Positions 29,674-33,998 of a stretch of 33,998 nt of DNA are shown in pieces (the first letter of the stretch is position 1; every line of letters starts with the position of its first letter). The position numbers and the translations under genes were made by a program. Source of the DNA: Sphaerobacteraceae bacterium. Its GTDB lineage: Bacteria > Chloroflexota > Chloroflexia > Thermomicrobiales > UBA6265. The stretch is from contig JADDPH010000082.1 of assembly GCA_016781925.1 (NCBI GenBank), positions 1-33,998 of the forward strand, read 5' to 3'. The notes below the pieces were generated by a model that was not told the DNA's origin, made no database searches, and saw only the letters and a program-made list of their open reading frames with translations.

Positions 29674-29897
29674 CAATCGTCCCTTCCACCGTTCGATACC
29701 GGCCGACACCGACCAGCTAAGGACCGTGATCCTACCACCAGGCGCCGCCACCGCTGCCCCCCAATGAGAGGGGGAACAGGCATTCAACGCTATACTTCCT
29801 GTGTCGGCCGGACCATCGCTGGCCGCGATTCGCTCGCTGGGTAAGACCGCCCGCGACTCCTTCCCTGCCCGTCACCCTGCTTACGAGAGGAGAGCCC

Positions 29898-30863
29898 GTG
29901 GTTCTCAATCGCCTGTTCCGCCGCCGGGCGGAGCCCGATGTCCAGATCGATCAAGGCCTGGAGAAGACCAGACGCGGCGTCTTCCTGGAGATTACCCGCC
30001 TCTTCGATCGCTCCGTGCTCGACGAGGAACTGTACGAAGATCTGGAAATGCTGCTCATCCAGGCCGATGTCGGGTGGGACGTGAGCCAAAAGCTGGTGGC
30101 CGAGCTGCGGGAGCGGGTGGACCGTGACCGGATCAAGGACCCGGCCGACGCCCGCGAGATCTTGCGGCAAGAGATGATTCTCCTGCTGGAGTTCGCAACC
30201 CGTAATCGAAAAGTGAAGATTCTCCAGCGCGGGGTTCCCTTCGTGATCATGGTGGTCGGCGTCAACGGGGTCGGCAAGACGACCTCAATTGCCAAGCTCG
30301 CGGCCTACCACCAACGATTCGGCCGTAGCGTGATGCTCGCCGCCGGGGACACGTTTCGCGCGGCGGCCATCGACCAACTCTCCGTCTGGGGCGAGCGCCT
30401 CAAGGTTCCGGTGATCGCACATCAGCAGGGCGCCGACCCCGGTGCGGTCGTCTTCGACGCGATGCAGGCTGCTCACGCGCGCAACATCGATGTCCTGATC
30501 GTAGACACTGCTGGGAGGCTCCACACCAAGTACAACCTGATGGCGGAACTCGAGAAGCTGCGCAAGATCATGCGACGCCATGTTGAGACCGCGCCGCAGG
30601 AGGTGTTGCTGGTCATCGATGCGACGACCGGGCAGAACGGGCTCATCCAGGCGCAGGAGTTTGCGAAATCCGTGGATATCACGGACATCATGATTGCCAA
30701 GCTCGACGGCACGGCAAAAGGCGGCATTGCCTTCTCGGTCGCCAAGGAGTTGGGCACCCCGATCTCCTACGTCGGCACGGGCGAAAAGGCGACGGATCTG
30801 GCCGAGTTCCGGCCCGACACCTATGTCGACTCCCTGTTCTTTGGCGTCGGCGAGGGTTTGTAG
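29898..30863 (+). CDS. ftsY: Signal recognition particle receptor FtsY
   Basis: FtsY is the membrane-associated GTPase that receives the SRP-ribosome complex and delivers it to the Sec translocon. The N domain (about residues 20-110: [19 protein letters not shown]) is followed by the G domain with the P-loop [15 protein letters not shown] (G121 onward). The motif [21 protein letters not shown], and TKLDG-equivalent [10 protein letters not shown] follow, ending in GVPIxYVGxGE-like [11 protein letters not shown] and DLAEF. It lacks the long acidic A domain of E. coli FtsY, as is common. GTG 29898 has AGGAG 5 nt upstream and gives 321 aa. The gene ffh follows after 211 bp on the same strand. Confidence 0.95.
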   Translation: MVLNRLFRRRAEPDVQIDQGLEKTRRGVFLEITRLFDRSVLDEELYEDLEMLLIQADVGWDVSQKLVAELRERVDRDRIKDPADAREILRQEMILLLEFATRNRKVKILQRGVPFVIMVVGVNGVGKTTSIAKLAAYHQRFGRSVMLAAGDTFRAAAIDQLSVWGERLKVPVIAHQQGADPGAVVFDAMQAAHARNIDVLIVDTAGRLHTKYNLMAELEKLRKIMRRHVETAPQEVLLVIDATTGQNGLIQAQEFAKSVDITDIMIAKLDGTAKGGIAFSVAKELGTPISYVGTGEKATDLAEFRPDTYVDSLFFGVGEGL

Positions 30864-31003
30864 CAACATCAAGCATCCTTGCGCCTTGAGCTGACGCGAC
30901 GAGGCGACCCGGGAGGTCGAACCAGCAAGGCTCCGAGACCGCTTCTCCTGTTCCTCAGTCGTCGTGCGGTGACCGGCCGATGGAGTCGTGGACAGGATTA
31001 GGT

Positions 31004-31035
31004 AAACTTCCTGGTGGTTCATTTCCAGGAATTTT
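31004..31035 (+). terminator. Hairpin with short T-run between ftsY and ffh
   Basis: TTCCTGG (31008-31014) pairs perfectly with CCAGGAA (31025-31031) across a 10-nt loop, and the arms extend to AAA/TTT after one mismatch. TTTT follows the 3' arm. It lies 40 nt upstream of the ffh start and could end the ftsY transcript or act as an attenuator in the ffh leader. Confidence 0.4.
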
Positions 31036-31074
31036 CGTTGCTACGCCGGCATACCAACCGATAAGGAACCACTC

Positions 31075-32508
31075 ATGTTCGAATCCCTCTCCGACCGGCT
31101 GAACGAAACATTCGGCCGCCTTTCCAAGAAGGGTCGATTGACGGAAGAAGATGTCGACGGCGCGATGCGCGAGGTCCGCCGGGCGCTGCTTGAGGCGGAC
31201 GTCAACTTCAAGGTCACGAAGGACTTCGTTGCCGCCGTTCGGGAGCGAGCGGTCGGCCAGGACGTGCTGCGGTCGCTGACTCCGGCCCAGACCGCCATCG
31301 GCATCGTCAACGAGGAACTCGTTCGGGTCCTCGGCAACGAGCGGGAGCCGCTGCGCGTCCCCGACCGGCCGCCGCAGATTCTCTTGATGGTCGGACTGCA
31401 AGGCTCGGGTAAGACCACCCACTCGGGCAAGCTAGCGCTCCACCTCCGCAAGGAGGGCCGCAATCCACTCTTGGTCGCGGCCGATGTCTACCGTCCCGCG
31501 GCCGTCAACCAGCTGCAATCGTTGGGCAAGCAGATCAACATCCCGGTCTACGAGGAAGGCACGGGGCGCAACCCGGTAGACATTGCCGGCAACGCCGTCC
31601 GCTTCGCGATCGACCGCGGCCACAACCCGGTGATCGTCGACACCGCGGGCCGCCTCCAGATCGACGAACGCTTGATGCAAGAACTCGTCGACATTCGAGA
31701 CCGCATTCGACCGACGGAGATCCTGCTGGTCGCCGACGCTATGACCGGCCAGGAGGCGGTCGGCGTTGCCCAGGCATTCCATGACCGCCTCGGCGTGACC
31801 GGTCTCGTCTTGACGAAGATGGACGGCGACGCCCGTGGTGGCGCAGCGCTCTCCATCCGTGCGGTGACGGGCGTACCGATCAAGTTCATCGGAACCGGTG
31901 AAAAGCTGGACGCCCTGGAGCCGTTCTACCCGGAGCGCCTGGCCGGCCGCATCCTGGGCATGGGCGATGTCCTTTCTCTAATCGAGCGGGCCCAGGAGCA
32001 GACGGACGAGAAGGAAGCCCAAAAGCTCCAGGACCGGATGTTCAAGGGCCAGTTTGACCTGGAGGACTTCCTCGACCAGCTTCAGAAGATCAAGAAGATG
32101 GGTCCGTTGAGCCAGCTGCTGGAGATGATCCCCGGCGTCGGCAGCCAGCTTCGCGAGGCCAAGGCGCAGATCTCAGACGACGATTACAAGCACGTTGAGG
32201 CAATCATTCGTTCAATGACACCCTACGAACGGCGCCACCCGGACAAGATCGGCACCAGCCGCAAGCGACGGATCGCCCTTGGGAGCGGCTCCGAGCGGGC
32301 GGATGTCAACCAGCTCCTGTCCCAGTTCAAGCAAATGCAGACGATGATGGGCCAGTTCGGGGCGATGGCCCGGAAGGGCAAGCTTCCGGCCGACCTTCCT
32401 CTCGATCTGCAGGCCCCAGGGGGCGGATTGGGCGGGCCCATGGCCCCGCAGCCGCGGCAGCGGCAGCGCCAACCTCAGCCCGCTCGCAAAGCCCGCCGGC
32501 GGAGGTGA
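31075..32508 (+). CDS. ffh: Signal recognition particle protein Ffh
   Basis: Ffh is the SRP GTPase that binds signal peptides and 4.5S RNA. The N domain opens with MFESLSDRLNETFGRL. The G domain carries the P-loop GLQGSGKTTHSGKLA (about residue 107), ADVYRPAAVNQL, DTAGRLQID and LTKMDGDARGG. The Met-rich M domain (about 325-440) includes KMGPLSQLLEMIPG and the RNA-binding segment GTSRKRRIALGSG. An unusual basic, Gln/Pro/Arg-rich tail (PRQRQRQPQPARKARRRR) ends the 477-aa protein. The ATG follows AAGGA at about 8 nt. No 4.5S RNA gene was recognised nearby, although ftsY is adjacent. Confidence 0.97.
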   Translation: MFESLSDRLNETFGRLSKKGRLTEEDVDGAMREVRRALLEADVNFKVTKDFVAAVRERAVGQDVLRSLTPAQTAIGIVNEELVRVLGNEREPLRVPDRPPQILLMVGLQGSGKTTHSGKLALHLRKEGRNPLLVAADVYRPAAVNQLQSLGKQINIPVYEEGTGRNPVDIAGNAVRFAIDRGHNPVIVDTAGRLQIDERLMQELVDIRDRIRPTEILLVADAMTGQEAVGVAQAFHDRLGVTGLVLTKMDGDARGGAALSIRAVTGVPIKFIGTGEKLDALEPFYPERLAGRILGMGDVLSLIERAQEQTDEKEAQKLQDRMFKGQFDLEDFLDQLQKIKKMGPLSQLLEMIPGVGSQLREAKAQISDDDYKHVEAIIRSMTPYERRHPDKIGTSRKRRIALGSGSERADVNQLLSQFKQMQTMMGQFGAMARKGKLPADLPLDLQAPGGGLGGPMAPQPRQRQRQPQPARKARRRR

Positions 32509-32846
32509 CCCAGCGGTTCCCATCCGGGCACTTGGGGTTCGGGGGAGTTTTGAACATGCCTGGGACGAAGTTGCGAGAACAGAACATCCCTTGCCCATCG
32601 GATGCACATATGACTCCCGGGCCCTGACAGCGAGGACGGCAACAGTTCGGGAACCACGTGAGGGGACTATCGATGCCCAACCATCACCGATGGGAAGCAG
32701 CCACTTCTCGCTCCGGCCACGCATGATGGGCCGATGCTGCCCTGCGTAGAGGCTGTTATCATCGGCGACGTGCGTATCGTCCATTCCGGGCAGCGCGGCT
32801 CAAGCACGAGCCAGCGTCCAAGGAAACTGAAGAGAGAGGTATTACC
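32509..32846. other. 338-bp intergenic region upstream of the selenoprotein gene
   Basis: No gene is supported here; the minus-strand ORF 32212-32784 is antisense to the end of ffh. A small hairpin CCATC-ACC-GATGG followed by GAAGCAGCC is present near 32681-32701. TATCAT in CTGTTATCATCGG (about 32757-32762) could be a -10 element without a matching -35 box. The region presumably contains the promoter and leader of the glutaredoxin-PDZ gene. Confidence 0.4.
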
Positions 32847-33392
32847 GTGACAGCGGCACCCGTCACCGTCTACACCACCCACACCTGACCGTGGTGCGAT
32901 CGCGCTAAGGAGTTCCTTAGCTCCCACAACGTTCCATACGTGGAGAAGGATGTTGCAAACGACTACGCGGCGGCAATGGAGATGATTCGCCGCTCCGGAC
33001 AACAGGGTGTGCCGGTCATTGCGACCGACGACGAAGTGATCCTGGGGTTCGACCAGGTGCGCCTTGCTCGGCTCGCGGAGAAACTGTCAGGGCCGAAGCG
33101 CCCTCCGCTTGGGCTGCTCGGTGCGGACGCCGAACAGTATCTCCAACGTCATCCTGAGGCCGGAAGCGGGGCGCCCGTCAAGACCGGCGTCTTCGTGGGC
33201 GAGATTCGGCCTGGGACTGTTGCCGAGCGGGCTGGACTGCGGCGAGCCGACATCATTACCTCGTTGGCCGGCAAACGCGTCAAGACCATGGCGGACATGG
33301 ACCAGATGGTGGGCACGCTCAAGGCCGGCGACGCCGTCAGCGTGCGCTTCTGGCGTGCTGGTGAGGAGCAAACGGGGACGCTCCAGTTTTAG
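32847..33392 (+). CDS. Selenocysteine-containing glutaredoxin-PDZ fusion protein (UGA recoded)
   Basis: The track shows only 32940-33392. Extending upstream in the same frame through one TGA (32886-32888) reaches GTG 32847, preceded by AGAGAGG about 7 nt away, giving 181 residues. The TGA becomes residue 14 in VTVYTTHT-U-PWCDRAKEFL, precisely where glutaredoxins have the N-terminal cysteine of C-P-[WY]-C. The resolving C17 and the cis-proline segment GVPVIATDD are intact, so the thioredoxin fold (about residues 5-80) is complete only with the TGA read as an amino acid. A perfect hairpin follows the TGA at SECIS distance. Residues about 88-181 form an HtrA-type PDZ domain (GEIRPGTVAERAGLRRADII). 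No signal peptide is visible, so a cytosolic thiol/selenol oxidoreductase is expected, with PDZ perhaps recruiting substrates. A TGC-to-TGA sequencing error is the main alternative. Confidence 0.85.
32886..32921 (+). promoter_or_regulatory. Sec UGA codon and bacterial-type SECIS hairpin
   Basis: The in-frame TGA is at 32886-32888. GCTAAGG (32904-32910) pairs perfectly with CCTTAGC (32915-32921) around the loop AGTT (32911-32914). The loop begins 22 nt after the TGA and has G in its second position. Known bacterial SECIS elements lie inside the coding sequence, with the apical loop roughly 16-37 nt downstream of UGA and a G among its first loop bases, so the geometry fits SelB-directed recoding. 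Confidence 0.75.
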
Positions 33393-33432
33393 GGCCCCAC
33401 CGCCCCAAGCGCTCATCACGAACACGCTCTTG

Positions 33433-33452
33433 TAGAATCATCTTGGATTCTA
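33433..33452. repeat. Inverted repeat upstream of the strong terminator
   Basis: TAGAATC-ATCTTG-GATTCTA is a perfect 7-bp inverted repeat 40 nt after the selenoprotein stop codon. It is more AT-rich than its surroundings. It might be an operator, a transcript-end stabilising hairpin, or part of a leader for the downstream gene; the sequence does not decide. Confidence 0.35.
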
Positions 33453-33471
33453 GAGATCTGTTGCGGTCTTC

Positions 33472-33513
33472 CCACACCCGTTGTTGATTGCAACAACGGG
33501 TGTGGCGGTTTTT
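33472..33513 (+). terminator. Strong intrinsic terminator after the selenoprotein gene
   Basis: CCACACCCGTTGTTG pairs perfectly over 15 bp with CAACAACGGGTGTGG, enclosing the loop ATTG, and TTTTT follows after CGG. It is the clearest terminator in the window. It should separate the glutaredoxin-PDZ transcript from the mgtC-family gene, whose ATG lies 33 nt beyond. Confidence 0.85.
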
Positions 33514-33545
33514 GTTGTCGCACGTCATGACCAGGATTGAGAGAA

Positions 33546-33998
33546 ATGGACCCGCTGACGGATCTGGAGGCAATCGGTCGCATCGGCCTGGCGCTGTTAG
33601 CGGGCGCCGCTATTGGCTTGGAGCGCGAGCATCGCGACAAGCCGGCCGGGCTGCGTACCTATGCGCTGGTCTGTGAGGGTGCGGCACTCTTCATGATCGC
33701 GTCCCTCATGCTGGGCGACCACGTGCGAGCGACGGGCCAGACGGTCTATGACCCCTCCCGCATCGGCTCGACCATCGTGCAAGGTATTGGCTTCCTGGCC
33801 GGTGGGGTGATCCTTACCAGCGGCGGTCGGATTCGGGGCCTGACTACGGCCGCCGGGATTTGGGTTACCGCCTCAGTGGGGCTGTTGATCGGCGCCGGAC
33901 TCTATGTTGTCGCGTTCGCGGGCACCGCGGCGACGCTAATGGTGCTCGTGGTGCTGCAATCAGTGGAGCAGCGCTTCTTCTCCACCCGGAAAGTCCGG
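33546..33998 (+). CDS. MgtC/SapB family membrane protein (partial, cut by window end)
   Basis: This gene is absent from the ORF track because no stop codon is reached before the window ends. From ATG 33546 (AGGA about 9 nt upstream) 151 codons are open. The product shows the MgtC/SapB family hallmarks: AIGLEREHRDKPAGLRTYALV near residues 19-39, then GIGFLAGGVIL and GLTTAAGIWVTASVGLL, within at least four hydrophobic segments. Family members are inner-membrane proteins linked to low-magnesium survival and to modulation of ATP synthase; which role applies here is unknown. The C-terminal domain, if any, lies outside the window. The close upstream terminator means that its promoter must lie in, or overlap, the hairpin region, or that it is expressed by read-through. 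Confidence 0.88.
   Translation, partial: MDPLTDLEAIGRIGLALLAGAAIGLEREHRDKPAGLRTYALVCEGAALFMIASLMLGDHVRATGQTVYDPSRIGSTIVQGIGFLAGGVILTSGGRIRGLTTAAGIWVTASVGLLIGAGLYVVAFAGTAATLMVLVVLQSVEQRFFSTRKVR

Noticed and set aside
29791-29796. TATACT as the -10 box of an ftsY promoter
   Set aside because: A good -10 match, but no -35 box 16-18 nt upstream and no extended -10 TG. It is not strong enough to list.
32681-32705. Possible 4.5S SRP RNA because GGGAAGCAGCC resembles its apical loop and ffh is adjacent
   Set aside because: The matching 5' side (GGTCAGG, CCGGAAGG) is missing and no long flanking helix is visible. The resemblance is limited to about 11 nt.
32212-32784. 190-aa minus-strand ORF
   Set aside because: Much of it is antisense to the Ffh M domain; the rest is low-complexity sequence without a motif.
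32886-32888. TGA as a true stop or sequencing error ending a 13-residue peptide
   Set aside because: The position matches the glutaredoxin catalytic cysteine exactly, the frame continues open to a full fold, and a SECIS-like hairpin follows. A base error cannot be excluded from one sequence and is kept as the main alternative.

Overview
The window is high-GC, densely coded chromosomal DNA with many GTG starts behind strong Shine-Dalgarno sequences. The gene mix suggests a thermophilic Chloroflexota of the Thermomicrobia type (Sphaerobacter/Nitrolancea-like). It includes the GlgE glucan route, a GH57 branching enzyme, an F420-type LLM oxidoreductase, MreB, and a pgsA-acyltransferase pair. That placement is inference from gene content; no rRNA, tRNA, CRISPR array, insertion sequence or prophage was seen.

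Layout. (1) 1-6.9 kb: a CDP-alcohol phosphatidyltransferase and an LpxL-like acyltransferase (+), convergent with yajQ-rimO (-); then a translationally coupled NarL-type sensor kinase/response regulator pair and a MarR regulator (+). (2) 7-19.5 kb: an alpha-glucan/trehalose block with glgX (-), two small unknown genes (-), glgE, treS and maltokinase (+), then a GH57 branching enzyme and malQ (-). (3) 20-22 kb: a membrane-anchored SH3 protein and mreB (-). (4) 22.6-29.7 kb: a housekeeping and accessory mix: amidohydrolase, DEDDh exonuclease divergent from an adenosine deaminase family gene, LLM oxidoreductase, RadC, and an MFS transporter-LigB-like dioxygenase pair. (5) 29.9-34 kb: both SRP-pathway GTPases (ftsY, ffh), a selenoprotein gene, and the start of an mgtC family gene cut by the window edge.

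The main discovery is at 32847-33392. The ORF track shows only a truncated 150-aa ORF starting at 32940. Reading upstream through one in-frame TGA (32886-32888) gives a complete 181-residue protein that starts at a GTG with a good ribosome binding site. The TGA falls exactly on the first redox position of a glutaredoxin motif (T-U-P-W-C). Twenty-two nucleotides further on is a perfect 7-bp hairpin with an AGTT loop, the expected geometry of a bacterial SECIS element. The glutaredoxin domain is followed by a C-terminal HtrA-type PDZ domain, a combination I cannot place in a named family. It is therefore best read as a selenocysteine glutaredoxin-PDZ fusion that standard ORF calling truncates.

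Metabolic logic. TreS turns trehalose into maltose, maltokinase phosphorylates it, and GlgE polymerises maltose-1-phosphate into alpha-1,4-glucan. The GH57 enzyme would add branches; GlgX and MalQ would debranch and rework the glucan. No glgA, glgC, glgB or glgP is present in the window.
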